Shown here in pieces: positions 9,424 to 17,632 of a stretch of 47,257 bases of DNA. Within the stretch, counting starts at the first letter, position 1; each line of letters begins with the position of its first letter. Position numbers and translations under genes: made by a program. Location: assembly GCA_017543285.1 (NCBI GenBank), contig JAFYGK010000023.1, positions 1 to 47,257 of the forward strand, read 5' to 3'. Under the pieces are notes generated by a model, which saw only the letters and a list, made by a program, of their open reading frames with translations, was not told the DNA's origin and searched no databases. The stretch comes from Clostridia bacterium. GTDB taxonomy: Bacteria; Bacillota; Clostridia; Oscillospirales; Acutalibacteraceae.

Positions 9424-9788
9424 AAGCAGCCGTTCTCGCCGTTTCCATCGCAATTGTCGTTTTGCTCATGCTTCTCGTTTCGCGGAAACTTGAACCGAGA
9501 AAGGCGGAAAAAAGAAGCAAAAACGCGGCCATGCACAAAAGAAACACCCGTAAAACGCAGGTGCGCGCAAGAGTGGAGAACTATACGCTGCAGGAAAATC
9601 ACGCATCGCCCGATCGCGCCAGAACCGTTTATCCTCCGGTAAAGATCACCATCGTCAGCGGCGGCGGCTGGAAGACCGGCGGTGATTCCCCATCCGGGCG
9701 GAAAGATGATCCGGCCGCGTGCCGCAAGCTGAAGCGCAACGAAAAAATATACTTCGGCGAGGATTATTTCAACCACACCGATACATAA
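9420..9788 (+). CDS. Small single-span membrane protein, function unknown
   Basis: Not recognised. With ATG 9420 it is 122 residues; GTG 9414 is in frame two codons earlier. One hydrophobic segment at residues 1-20 (MKAAVLAVSIAIVVLLMLLV) is followed by a strongly basic region (RKLEPRKAEKRSKNAAMHKRN), then a polar tail with a Gly-rich patch (IVSGGGWKTGGD) and an acidic-aromatic end (KIYFGEDYFNHTDT). The topology is probably N-out with a basic cytoplasmic tail. It ends 11 bases before apbE and shares its promoter, so it may work with the flavinylation enzyme or its target, but nothing in it resembles an FMN-binding domain. It is real because of the promoter, frame and tight spacing. Confidence 0.65.
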   Translation: MKAAVLAVSIAIVVLLMLLVSRKLEPRKAEKRSKNAAMHKRNTRKTQVRARVENYTLQENHASPDRARTVYPPVKITIVSGGGWKTGGDSPSGRKDDPAACRKLKRNEKIYFGEDYFNHTDT

Positions 9789-9799
9789 GAGGACGCACG

Positions 9800-10819
9800 A
9801 TGAAAAAAACAGTTTTCTTCTTTATTGCCGCAGCGATTTCTATAGTTCTGATCGGCTGTACGGCCGATACCGCCGACTATTATGAATCGCAGATGTATTC
9901 AATGGACACCGTTATGACCATATCTGCAAACGGATCGGACAGCGAAAGTGCAATAAAGGAATGTGAAAAGGAAATATCCAGGCTGGATTCGTTATTGTCG
10001 GTCACCGGTGAAGGGGATATAAAGAGAATAAACGACAATGCGGGTAAGTTTGTACAGGTCAGCGAAGAAACCATATCGCTCATACGGTCGGCTCAGGTTA
10101 TCAGCGAACGCACCGACGGCGCCTTCGACATCACATCGGGTGTCCTGAGCGAGCTGTGGGGCTTCCGGGACAAAAACTACCGTGTTCCTTCGGATGAGGA
10201 AATCTCAGCCGCTCTGCAGCTTGTCGACTACAGAAAGATCGAAATAGACGGCGACCGTGTTCGAGTTCCGTCGGGTATGAGCGTCGATCTGGGCGCGATA
10301 GGCAAGGGTTACGCCTCCCAACGGACGCACGATATCTTTTCCCGGTCGGATGTGTATTCGGCAATGGTCTCGCTCGGCGGAAACGTGCAGCCCTTTGGTT
10401 CCAAGCCGGACGGCAGCGACTGGCGCATAGGAATACGCCATCCCGACAACGACAATGCCTGTATTGCTGTTGTCGGCATCAGCGACAAGGCTGTCGTGAC
10501 CAGCGGCGGCTATCAGAGGTATTTTGAGAACGGCGGCAAGATCTACCACCATATTTTTGACGCGAACACAGGCAGGCCGGCCGAAAGCGGAATACTTTCG
10601 GCAACGGTTATTTGTCCGGACGGCCTGACCGCCGACGCGCTTTCCACCGCGCTTTACGTAATAGGGGCGGACAAAGCAGTCGGATATTATGAAAAATACG
10701 GCGGTTTTGATATGATCCTCGTTTGCGGCGGTGGAAAGGTGATAGTGACAAGCGGCATAACTGACAGGGTCGAGCTGCAGGACGATAATTATGAGATCGT
10801 GACGGTAAATCAGAAATAA
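9800..10819 (+). CDS. apbE: FAD:protein FMN transferase, lipoprotein (ApbE)
   Basis: ApbE attaches FMN from FAD to Thr residues of extracytoplasmic proteins such as Rnf/Nqr subunits, using Mg2+. 339 residues from ATG 9800, which has AGAGGA upstream; a longer frame exists but gives no signal peptide. A lipoprotein signal is clear: KK, hydrophobic core, then the lipobox LIGC at residues 18-21. Family motifs follow in order: YSMDTVMTI, GAFDITSGVL.ELWGF, DLGAIGKGYA, SLGGNVQ, SGGYQRYF.., HIFDANTGRPA, and the metal-binding DGLTADALSTALYVIG. Full length with all motifs intact. It is in one unit with the small membrane gene before it. No Rnf or FMN-binding-domain gene is in this window, so its substrate lies elsewhere. 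Confidence 0.95.
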   Translation: MKKTVFFFIAAAISIVLIGCTADTADYYESQMYSMDTVMTISANGSDSESAIKECEKEISRLDSLLSVTGEGDIKRINDNAGKFVQVSEETISLIRSAQVISERTDGAFDITSGVLSELWGFRDKNYRVPSDEEISAALQLVDYRKIEIDGDRVRVPSGMSVDLGAIGKGYASQRTHDIFSRSDVYSAMVSLGGNVQPFGSKPDGSDWRIGIRHPDNDNACIAVVGISDKAVVTSGGYQRYFENGGKIYHHIFDANTGRPAESGILSATVICPDGLTADALSTALYVIGADKAVGYYEKYGGFDMILVCGGGKVIVTSGITDRVELQDDNYEIVTVNQK

Positions 10820-11079
10820 AAACCGCGGACGGCAAATAACGCATGAACGGTCCTGACGACGGCCGCGGATCTGTTCGGGTCTGTCGCGGCCTTTCCGCAA
10901 AACACCACCGAACGGCCGGCATTGGCTTATGGGCTTTCTTCAAGGTAAATCGCGGGCTTGACAGGTTCCCCGGCACATGTCGCTCGACTCAATCTGCACC
11001 ATTTTAACGGTATTTCCGGGCAAAAATCATTTAAAACCAAACAAATTAAAAATATATAGTTAAAATGTTGACAAACATC

Positions 11080-11108
11080 TTGTAAAATTGCAAAAGATAG
11101 GATAAAAT
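11080..11108 (+). promoter_or_regulatory. Promoter of the GAPDH gene
   Basis: TTGTAA (11080-11085), 17-base spacer, TAAAAT (11103-11108) in very AT-rich DNA, with a predicted start near 11115. A TTGACA at 11069-11074 is nearby but has no -10 at proper spacing. GGAGG at 11149-11153 serves the gene. The 260 bases from apbE to here hold no gene; a CCGCGG pair around 10823 and 10862 could form a hairpin but has no T-run. Confidence 0.6.
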
Positions 11109-11162
11109 ATATTTATTGCAATTTATATTCTCTTTTACAGTATTAATTGGAGGTAATTTATC

Positions 11163-12176
11163 ATGAGCGTTAAAGTTGCTATCAATGGTTTCGGCCGTAT
11201 CGGCCGTCTCGCTTTCCGTCAGATGTTCGGCGCTGAGGGTTATGAGGTCGTAGCTATCAACGATCTTACCAGCCCCAAGATGCTGGCCCATCTTCTTAAG
11301 TATGACTCCGCTCAGGGCAGATATGCTCTTGCCGACACAGTATCCGCAGGCGATGACAGCATCACAGTCGACGGCAAGACCATAAAGATTTATGCCGAAG
11401 CCGACGCTTCCAAGCTCCCCTGGGGCGATCTCGGCGTTGACGTAGTTCCCGAGTGCACAGGCTTCTACTGCTCCAAGGCAAAGTCTCAGGCTCATATCGA
11501 TGCCGGCGCAAAGAAGGTCGTTATCTCCGCTCCCGCAGGCAACGATCTCCCGACCATCGTTTACAGCGTAAATGAAGGCACACTCACCAAGGAAGACAAC
11601 ATCATTTCCGCTGCTTCCTGCACAACAAACTGCCTCGCTCCCATGGCAAACACCCTTAACAAGTATGCACCCATCCAGAGCGGCATCATGACAACCGTTC
11701 ACGCATACACAGGCGACCAGATGGTTCTTGACGGCCCGCACAGAAAGGGCGATCTTCGCCGCGCACGTGCAGCAGCTATCAATATCGTTCCCAACTCCAC
11801 AGGCGCCGCCAAGGCGATCGGCCTTGTTATCCCCGAACTCAACGGCAAGCTCATCGGTTCCGCTCAGCGCGTTCCCGTATGCACAGGCTCCACAACAATC
11901 CTTGTAGCCGTTGTCAAGGGCAAGGACATCTCCGTTGAAGGCATCAACGCCGCTATGAAGGCCGCTTCCTCCGATTCCTTCGGTTACACCGAGGAGCCTC
12001 TCGTATCCTCTGACGTTATCGGCATCACCTGCGGTTCTCTGTTCGACGCAACACAGACAATGGTCACCAAGATTGACGACGATACCTATCAGGTACAGGT
12101 TGTTTCCTGGTATGACAACGAGAACAGCTATACCAGCCAGATGGTCCGCACAATCAAGTATTTTGCAGAGATCTGA
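11163..12176 (+). CDS. gap: Glyceraldehyde-3-phosphate dehydrogenase, NAD-dependent
   Basis: Glycolytic enzyme: glyceraldehyde-3-phosphate + NAD+ + Pi to 1,3-bisphosphoglycerate, cytosolic. 337 residues, normal length. The Rossmann motif INGFGRIGR is at residues 6-14. The catalytic Cys is in SAASCTTNC, the His is in [10 protein letters not shown], and the C-terminal signature [12 protein letters not shown] is present. Codon use is strongly C-ending and restricted, as in very highly expressed genes. ATG 11163 has GGAGG 9 bases before it. It is monocistronic, with its own promoter and a strong terminator. Unlike many Clostridia, no pgk or tpi follows. Confidence 0.98.
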   Translation: MSVKVAINGFGRIGRLAFRQMFGAEGYEVVAINDLTSPKMLAHLLKYDSAQGRYALADTVSAGDDSITVDGKTIKIYAEADASKLPWGDLGVDVVPECTGFYCSKAKSQAHIDAGAKKVVISAPAGNDLPTIVYSVNEGTLTKEDNIISAASCTTNCLAPMANTLNKYAPIQSGIMTTVHAYTGDQMVLDGPHRKGDLRRARAAAINIVPNSTGAAKAIGLVIPELNGKLIGSAQRVPVCTGSTTILVAVVKGKDISVEGINAAMKAASSDSFGYTEEPLVSSDVIGITCGSLFDATQTMVTKIDDDTYQVQVVSWYDNENSYTSQMVRTIKYFAEI

Positions 12177-12201
12177 TCGAGACAAATATAATTAAAAACC
12201 G

Positions 12202-12234
12202 AAGCCGCCGCGGAAACACGGCGGCTTATTTTTC
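12202..12234 (+). terminator. Rho-independent terminator of gap
   Basis: AAGCCGCCG (12202-12210), 8-base loop, CGGCGGCTT (12219-12227), then ATTTTT. Perfect 9-bp GC-rich stem. Confidence 0.9.
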
Positions 12235-12590
12235 TGTCGAAGGACATTTGTCAGATTAATCCGCGCGGATTTTCACGCTCCGTATCATACGGCAGGATCT
12301 TTACGGGAAATCATGCGGCTCTCCGGCATTTTTTCTATTCATTATGCTCTGTTCGAAACTTGATCTTCATCAGGCAGGTTTTCAACGTATCGGGAAAGAC
12401 AACGCGCTTTATCCCTCGACATATCCCGTAAAAGTAAAACAGCGCCGGAACGGTGCGTTTCTTCAGGCGTACTCTGCGATCAATATGGAAATTGGGGCCA
12501 TGCCGCAGCATGCAGACGGGGGTTCTGTGAAGATGGCTTCCTCTCATTTTTTGTGAGTGTCTAAACGCTCGCCCAACTTGCCGAATCTTC
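12235..12590. other. Intergenic stretch without a supported gene
   Basis: About 355 bases between the gap terminator and the next promoter. Short open frames on both strands (12344-12556 plus, 12335-12601 minus) have no ribosome binding site and no recognisable motif. The minus-strand one, rich in Arg and aromatic residues, could be decayed coding sequence, but I cannot name it. This is the left edge of the accessory pilus block. Confidence 0.5.
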
Positions 12591-12618
12591 TTGAAATTCA
12601 AGGAATTTCGTGTATAAT
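12591..12618 (+). promoter_or_regulatory. Promoter of the AAA ATPase gene with a dyad in its spacer
   Basis: TTGAAA (12591-12596), 16-base spacer, TATAAT (12613-12618). A perfect inverted repeat, GAAATTC (12593-12599), AAG, GAATTTC (12603-12609), lies over the -35 and spacer, a position suited to a repressor operator. Confidence 0.7.
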
Positions 12619-12694
12619 TAATATATATTTCGCTTCAATGATAAAGCCGAAATACGATAATTAATTGTATGATTCAGAAAGAAGATGTTTTTCC

Positions 12695-13996
12695 ATGGAA
12701 AAATTTAATATAACTCCTCGGAATCTTTATATGGAAAAAATCTTTCGCGTGCTTGATAATAATAATCTTATGATTGCAACCGGGGTAAGGCGTGCAGGGA
12801 AGAGTTGTATTGCCAAGCAGCTTGAAGACAGTCTGCACGATATATTCAGAGACAGGGCGCAGGTACTCCGCTTTAATTTTGAAAAGATTAATTCCGTCAG
12901 AATCTCCGCCGATGATCTGATTTCAAATTTTGAGCAGCAGCATTCAAACAGCGAAAAATGCTTTGTTTTGTTGGATGAGATCACACATGTAATTGATTGG
13001 GAAAAAGCGGTCAATCATATCAGTCAGACCCCGGAATGTAAGCTGATCCTCTTCTCATCTAATCTGAGAATCATTTCCAAAGAATTAAAAGCCGTTCGTG
13101 AAAACAGATATGATGTTATCCAGGTGCTGCCGTTATCGTTAAATGAGTTTATTCAATTTCAAGAATTCAAAGAAACCACTTCTGATGATACGCCGGTTCG
13201 CAATAAGCAGTTTGTTCGCATGGAAAAGAGAAGGTACACATTGGAAGAGATATATGAATACTATATCTCCTACGGCGGATTGCCGATTCTTAAGCCGGAG
13301 TATATGGACGAAGAACGCGCCTGGGTTATTGCAGACGGTTCTTATTCTGCCGTCGTAACACGTGATATTCTCGAATTAGGCTGCACGCATGGCATAAAGG
13401 CAATAACAGATCCTTTGTTGCTGCGCACGATCATCACAATTATGGCCGAAAGCATTGGAGACAATATTTCGGCAACTTGGGTCGGGAAGCGTGCATCTGA
13501 GTATCTTCAACGGCCGGTATCTACCAAAACCGTGGAAAGCTACATGCGTGCACTAATCAACGCGCAGTTGTTTTATATCGCTGAGCGGTATGATATAAGA
13601 GCCGAGAGAACCATGCAGACGCTGGCAAAATACTATATTGTCGATGCAGGGCTGCACAACTACGTTACAGGGATACGCGCCGAAGACAAAAACAGATTAT
13701 TGGAAAATAAAGTTTTCTTTGAACTGTTGCGGCGCGGATATCAGGTTCGTAATGGAAAACGGTGGCAGGATGAGATTTGTTTGATTGCCCACAATGACGA
13801 AGAAAAGGTTTATATCCAAATTGCGAATAGAAATGATTCCGGCAGCTTGGATCACCTAATAGCCATACTCAGGAGGATCCCTGATGATCTGCCCAAAGTA
13901 ATTATTGCATTTGATGTCGAAACGAAAAGAGCAAAAGATGGAACAATCATCCTTAATGCGTTAGAATTTTTAATGGGACGTTCCTGGAAAGTATAA
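12695..13996 (+). CDS. AAA family ATP-binding protein with DUF4143
   Basis: Member of the large AAA_14/DUF4143 ATPase family, 433 residues from ATG 12695 (AGAAAGAAG is about 10 bases upstream; the frame is open from a TTG at 12665). Walker A GVRRAGKSCIAKQL is at about residues 30-43 and Walker B CFVLLDEI near 96-103. The DUF4143 part follows: TLEEIYEYYISYGGLP, a helical winged-helix-like region, then KYYIVDAGLHNYVTG and a PD-(D/E)XK-like tail (LENKVFFELLRRGYQV). The molecular role of this family is not established; members are common in gut Clostridia and Bacteroidia genomes, often as lone genes. It has its own promoter and terminator and is not co-transcribed with the regulator downstream. 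Codons are more AT-rich than in gap, which suggests transfer. Confidence 0.9.
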   Translation: MEKFNITPRNLYMEKIFRVLDNNNLMIATGVRRAGKSCIAKQLEDSLHDIFRDRAQVLRFNFEKINSVRISADDLISNFEQQHSNSEKCFVLLDEITHVIDWEKAVNHISQTPECKLILFSSNLRIISKELKAVRENRYDVIQVLPLSLNEFIQFQEFKETTSDDTPVRNKQFVRMEKRRYTLEEIYEYYISYGGLPILKPEYMDEERAWVIADGSYSAVVTRDILELGCTHGIKAITDPLLLRTIITIMAESIGDNISATWVGKRASEYLQRPVSTKTVESYMRALINAQLFYIAERYDIRAERTMQTLAKYYIVDAGLHNYVTGIRAEDKNRLLENKVFFELLRRGYQVRNGKRWQDEICLIAHNDEEKVYIQIANRNDSGSLDHLIAILRRIPDDLPKVIIAFDVETKRAKDGTIILNALEFLMGRSWKV

Positions 13997-14015
13997 AGAA
14001 AAAGTACGGCAAAAA

Positions 14016-14050
14016 GGCGCAGCGGACATGATTCCGCTGCGCCTTTTTTT
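14016..14050 (+). terminator. Rho-independent terminator of the AAA ATPase gene
   Basis: GGCGCAGCGGA (14016-14026), 6-base loop, TCCGCTGCGCC (14033-14043), then seven T. Perfect 11-bp stem. A-run upstream also pairs with the T-run, so it may act in both directions. Confidence 0.95.
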
Positions 14051-14103
14051 GCTGCATTGAAGGGCCTTGTTATCCTGGATATAAAGATGAAAGATTTATG
14101 TTC

Positions 14104-14132
14104 TTGAAGTCAATTAAAATCCATGCTATAAT
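14104..14132 (+). promoter_or_regulatory. Promoter of the PAS/wHTH regulator gene
   Basis: TTGAAG (14104-14109), 17-base spacer, TATAAT (14127-14132), predicted start near 14139. This leaves a leader of about 125 bases before the regulator, containing a short open frame. Confidence 0.7.
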
Positions 14133-14216
14133 AATTATGATTTGTGGCCATGAGGGCATAAATTTTAATAGAATAATTTTTTAATCCTTCGCAGGCACAA
14201 ATATAAAGGACAAACC

Positions 14217-14267
14217 ATGGGAATAGTGTTGTACTTTTATGTATCGATGAGGGGGCGCTTTCGATGA
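14217..14267 (+). CDS. Possible 16-residue upstream open frame coupled to the regulator
   Basis: ATG 14217 follows AAAGGA (14205-14210) by 6 bases and encodes MGIVLYFYVSMRGRFR. Its TGA (14265-14267) overlaps the regulator's ATG at 14264 as ATGA. The regulator has its own GAGGGGG at 14249-14255 inside this frame. This could couple translation or be chance; the peptide itself is not recognised. Confidence 0.35.
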   Translation: MGIVLYFYVSMRGRFR

Positions 14268-17200
14268 GTACCAAGGCATCAAAACGTAAAAAGGATATAA
14301 CTAACAGTCTTTTCTCTATGATTTCGGAAGATTACATTGAAAACATTCTGAAAAAAACCTTCGATGCTGTATTCTTTTTTGATGTGCCAAATGATATGCT
14401 GATTTGTCAGCATATCAGAGAACCCTTCCTATCGGAATTATTGCATATAAGGATGGTGCTGAAAGACGCCATACAATACTGGCTCGACAATTTGATCGAA
14501 GTTAACGACAGAGCTATCCTGGAAGAATTTATTAAGAATAATGTATACAGTGGAGTTGAAAATGCCGTTGAAAAAACGCTTGAATTTGCTGCGCATACAA
14601 GAAATGGACAACAAAAATACTATACGAGCATACTTTATCCGCTTGGGGAAGGGAAATATCTGTTCTGCTGCCGAGATATTACTTCAACAAAGATCATGCC
14701 TGTCTTATTGCAGAACAATGCCGAACTGAAAAAACAAAATGCGGATAATGAAAAATATGGACTTGCACTCGGATGTATGGGTTTCGCTGTCGTTGAGTGT
14801 GATCATATAAACAATACATTCAATGCTTCGCCCGCTTACGGCAAATATGCTGTAAGCAGGTATGATCCCAGATTAATCGGTCAGAATTTTGACGAGCTTT
14901 CAGGTGTGTATAAAGAGGATCTGCCGCGTTTCCTTGATTTTTATAGTGAATCAAGCGGGCAGCAAACCACTGCAGAAATAACCGTTCGTATCCGAACTGT
15001 TGATGGAGAATACCGATGGACAAAGATCACCGTGATCAATCATAAGGATAATGAAGGGCATATAAACAAAACAATCGGTATTCTTTGCGATGTTGATGAA
15101 CTTGTTCAGGCAAAAATAACACTAGCCAAGAACAAAGAACGATTTGCCCAAATAATTAATAATATTCTCGAGGGAGTTGTCATTTTCAGGCTCGACGGAG
15201 ATAGTCCAAGGTTTCTCAAATTACAATATGTCAGCGATAAAGCATTACGCTTTTACGGAATAGAAGCTGAACGGTATCGAGAAGAAATCAGCTCCGGTAA
15301 AACCCCGGACGAAGTTATCCATAATCGGTTGCTGTCTAATAAAGAGTTAAACGACCTGATCCTGGATGGGGAGGTCAGTTTCTCCCGCACTCTTCCGGAG
15401 TCAGAGTCCCTTCGTTATTTTGAAGCCATCTGCTCGGTTGAAAAGAACGAAGATTCCGCATTCTATTACACCATAATCCGTGAGACCACTTCAGAACATG
15501 AAAACCGCGAGAGGATTGAATGGCAACAGGAAAAATACAGAATGATTTGCCAAGGGAGCGATATTGTTACTTTCGACTATGATGTCAATGCCGATGAATT
15601 GGTTTACTCATTTAACATTCCCCCGCACGGCTATCAAGAAGAAATCGTGCCTTCGTTCCTCGAAAATATTGAAGTGCTGACACTGTTCCGGGAAGCACAG
15701 CTGCATGAATTCAAAAACTATATTAACGCTGTTTTGCATGGCGAGACTGTTGAAGAATTTGAGATTCTGCTTAACCTGCACCGCCATGGTTTTGAATGGT
15801 ACGCCATGCAGCTTTTTGGGGTAAAGGACGAAACCGGAAGCGTTTACAGGATTATAGGGAAAACGCAAAGCATCCAGAAAGCAAAAGATCACATGATGAA
15901 GAGGCTGCGTTCTGAGGCGGTGGTCCAGATAGCGCTTTCATCCGACGCGTTGTTTTCCGCTGCGTTTAACACGGTTACTGGAGAAAAAGTCAGTATTACC
16001 GGCGAAGTGTTCCCCGATAAACTCAACTACATAAAAAACAGTTCTCAACTTTTTGAGTATCTCAAAGCCAATGTGCATCCTGATGATCTTGAGCTGATTT
16101 TATTGAATATTGTTGAGTTGGATCTGTTATCACCCGATAATTCCGCACGAAAGCAAAAATTTGAGTGCAGGTTTCACACTGACAACTCGGCGCCGGGGGA
16201 ATACCGTTGGATACAGGTTACTTATATGCACGCCTTTAACGAAATAGCTGACTGCGAGGTTGTATATTTCTTTGTTATGGACATTGATGAGGAAAAAAGA
16301 CATCTGCTTCATTTTATGGAACAGACCAATATTGATCATACAACAAAATTCCTTAATCGAACAGCTTTAGAAAACTACTGTGCCAGCGAAAGAGACAACC
16401 AGCAGTTAAGCAATTCAACAAACGCCCTTGTCATATTGGAGGTCAAATTCGAAGACGAGATTTCGGGGTATGAAGGTATTCAGCGGATCGAACGAACCGC
16501 AGCCGCTTTGGCGAAAAGAATATGGGGTTGGGCCGGAAAGGATGACCGTCCTGCGCGCTTCAATGACACGAAGTATTTGATCTGCATGCACGGGCTGGAG
16601 AACATGACTGCGCTGCGGGAACGGGTGGAATCCCTGCGAAAGATTCTAAACCAATTTGAACAGGAATCAATAGGTATTTCTGTTTACATGGGAGTAACAA
16701 GATGCTGCCATGATTATGAGGAAGGATATTGTTTTGTTTATAACCAGGCGGAAAGCGCTCTGTTAAAAGCAAAGGAAAGCGGTACATCATGGAACGTTTT
16801 TCATATTGATACTCTTGGTCAGCAAACCGAGATCATTAAACGCCGGCAGGCATATATCCGCACTTTCGGTTATTTTGAAGTATTCGTAAATCAAAAGCCC
16901 GTTTTCTTCAAAAGCGCAAAGGCTAAGGAGTTGCTGGCAATTCTGGTCGACCGACGCAGCAGCTATCTTTCTGCAGATGAAGCAATCGGTTATCTGTGGG
17001 AAAATGAGCCTGCCAATAAGGTTACGCGATCAAGGTATCGCAAGGTTGCTATGAGATTAAAAGAGACATTGGAGGAGCACGGTATCGGTGATATTATTGA
17101 GGTGAATAATCGCAAGCGGCGCATCGTTATGGAAAAAGTCCAGTGTGATTTGTTTGACTATATTTCAGGCAAAGAGGGATCCTATAATACATTTTCCGGA

Positions 17201-17272
17201 AGCTATATGCTTGATTATTCATGGGCTGAAGTATCTTCGGCACAGCTCAACAAGAGGTATTGGACGCTGTAA
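14264..17272 (+). CDS. Multi-PAS, degenerate GGDEF, SARP-like winged-helix regulator
   Basis: 1002 residues, soluble, no signal or membrane segment. About five PAS-like modules fill residues 20-690; the clearest end in GEYRWTKITVINHKDNEGH (about 250) and GEYRWIQVTYMHAF (about 650), the PAS_3 pattern. Residues 690-855 follow a GGDEF domain layout (start DHTTKFLNRTALENY), but the active-site loop reads RFNDTKYL near 765 where GGDEF should be, so cyclase activity is not expected. Residues 860-950 (TFGYFEVFVN, AKELLAILVDRRSSYLSADEAIGYLW, RKVAMRLKETLEEHG) form an OmpR/SARP-type winged helix. There is no kinase, receiver or phosphodiesterase, so it looks like a one-component transcription factor sensing a ligand through PAS domains. 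It directly precedes the pilus cluster, same strand, and is the obvious candidate to control it. Confidence 0.85.
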   Translation: MSTKASKRKKDITNSLFSMISEDYIENILKKTFDAVFFFDVPNDMLICQHIREPFLSELLHIRMVLKDAIQYWLDNLIEVNDRAILEEFIKNNVYSGVENAVEKTLEFAAHTRNGQQKYYTSILYPLGEGKYLFCCRDITSTKIMPVLLQNNAELKKQNADNEKYGLALGCMGFAVVECDHINNTFNASPAYGKYAVSRYDPRLIGQNFDELSGVYKEDLPRFLDFYSESSGQQTTAEITVRIRTVDGEYRWTKITVINHKDNEGHINKTIGILCDVDELVQAKITLAKNKERFAQIINNILEGVVIFRLDGDSPRFLKLQYVSDKALRFYGIEAERYREEISSGKTPDEVIHNRLLSNKELNDLILDGEVSFSRTLPESESLRYFEAICSVEKNEDSAFYYTIIRETTSEHENRERIEWQQEKYRMICQGSDIVTFDYDVNADELVYSFNIPPHGYQEEIVPSFLENIEVLTLFREAQLHEFKNYINAVLHGETVEEFEILLNLHRHGFEWYAMQLFGVKDETGSVYRIIGKTQSIQKAKDHMMKRLRSEAVVQIALSSDALFSAAFNTVTGEKVSITGEVFPDKLNYIKNSSQLFEYLKANVHPDDLELILLNIVELDLLSPDNSARKQKFECRFHTDNSAPGEYRWIQVTYMHAFNEIADCEVVYFFVMDIDEEKRHLLHFMEQTNIDHTTKFLNRTALENYCASERDNQQLSNSTNALVILEVKFEDEISGYEGIQRIERTAAALAKRIWGWAGKDDRPARFNDTKYLICMHGLENMTALRERVESLRKILNQFEQESIGISVYMGVTRCCHDYEEGYCFVYNQAESALLKAKESGTSWNVFHIDTLGQQTEIIKRRQAYIRTFGYFEVFVNQKPVFFKSAKAKELLAILVDRRSSYLSADEAIGYLWENEPANKVTRSRYRKVAMRLKETLEEHGIGDIIEVNNRKRRIVMEKVQCDLFDYISGKEGSYNTFSGSYMLDYSWAEVSSAQLNKRYWTL

Positions 17273-17396
17273 GTGTATGGTTCCTCTTTCAAACCGCAGG
17301 GTGTGAAGCAGGCTTTTTTGAGCATCATCTCTGATTTGGATAGCGCAGTATAACGCAATCACTTCCTTAACCTGACAATTTAAATATCGTAGCAAT

Positions 17397-17439
17397 CAAA
17401 AAGCAGCAGATCTGAAAAGATTTGCTGCTTTTTGATTTT
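17397..17439 (+). terminator. Rho-independent terminator after the regulator
   Basis: AAAAAGCAGCA (17398-17408), 14-base interior, TGCTGCTTTTT (17423-17433). The T-run is part of the stem. It ends the regulator transcript, so the pilus cluster needs its own promoter. Confidence 0.85.
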
Positions 17440-17492
17440 GCTGTAAAAATAAGTTTTTTAAAAAAATTTCTATTTTTTTATAAAAAACGACG

Positions 17493-17548
17493 AGGAACGC
17501 AAAAGGCGCGAAAACAGAGGCAGTTAAGGAACACATGATTTATATAAT
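17493..17548 (+). promoter_or_regulatory. Putative activator-dependent promoter of the pilus cluster
   Basis: A good -10 (TATAAT, 17543-17548) lacks any credible -35 at 16-18 bases. AGGAACGC (17493-17500) recurs as AGGAACAC (17527-17534), 34 bases apart, and the second copy ends exactly 8 bases before the -10. That spacing is the one known for SARP-type activators, and a SARP-like wHTH gene lies just upstream. Assignment is inference. Confidence 0.4.
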
Positions 17549-17632
17549 AAGATTAATAAAATGTTTGCTATATTTTTGCTTATAACGGAAAAGCAAGGCG
17601 CTTGTTAAAAAAAGCGAAGGATGTCCTTTACT

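Noticed and set aside
11046..12185. A 379-codon open frame antisense to gap
   Set aside because: Same codon-bias shadow effect; the sense strand is an intact GAPDH with promoter and terminator.
12235..12600. Left attachment site matching the tRNA-Arg 3' end
   Set aside because: No stretch resembling GGTTCGAATCCC...TGGGAC is present at the left edge of the pilus block, and no integrase gene is in the window.
12335..12601. Short open frames on both strands in the gap downstream of gap
   Set aside because: No ribosome binding site, no motif and overlapping each other; at best decayed sequence.
14139..14263. Possible c-di-GMP riboswitch before the regulator, prompted by CAAACC and the GGDEF-like protein
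   Set aside because: The leader lacks the conserved core around GCACAGGGCAAACC and the GACGCAAAGCC partner, and no matching paired arms were found.
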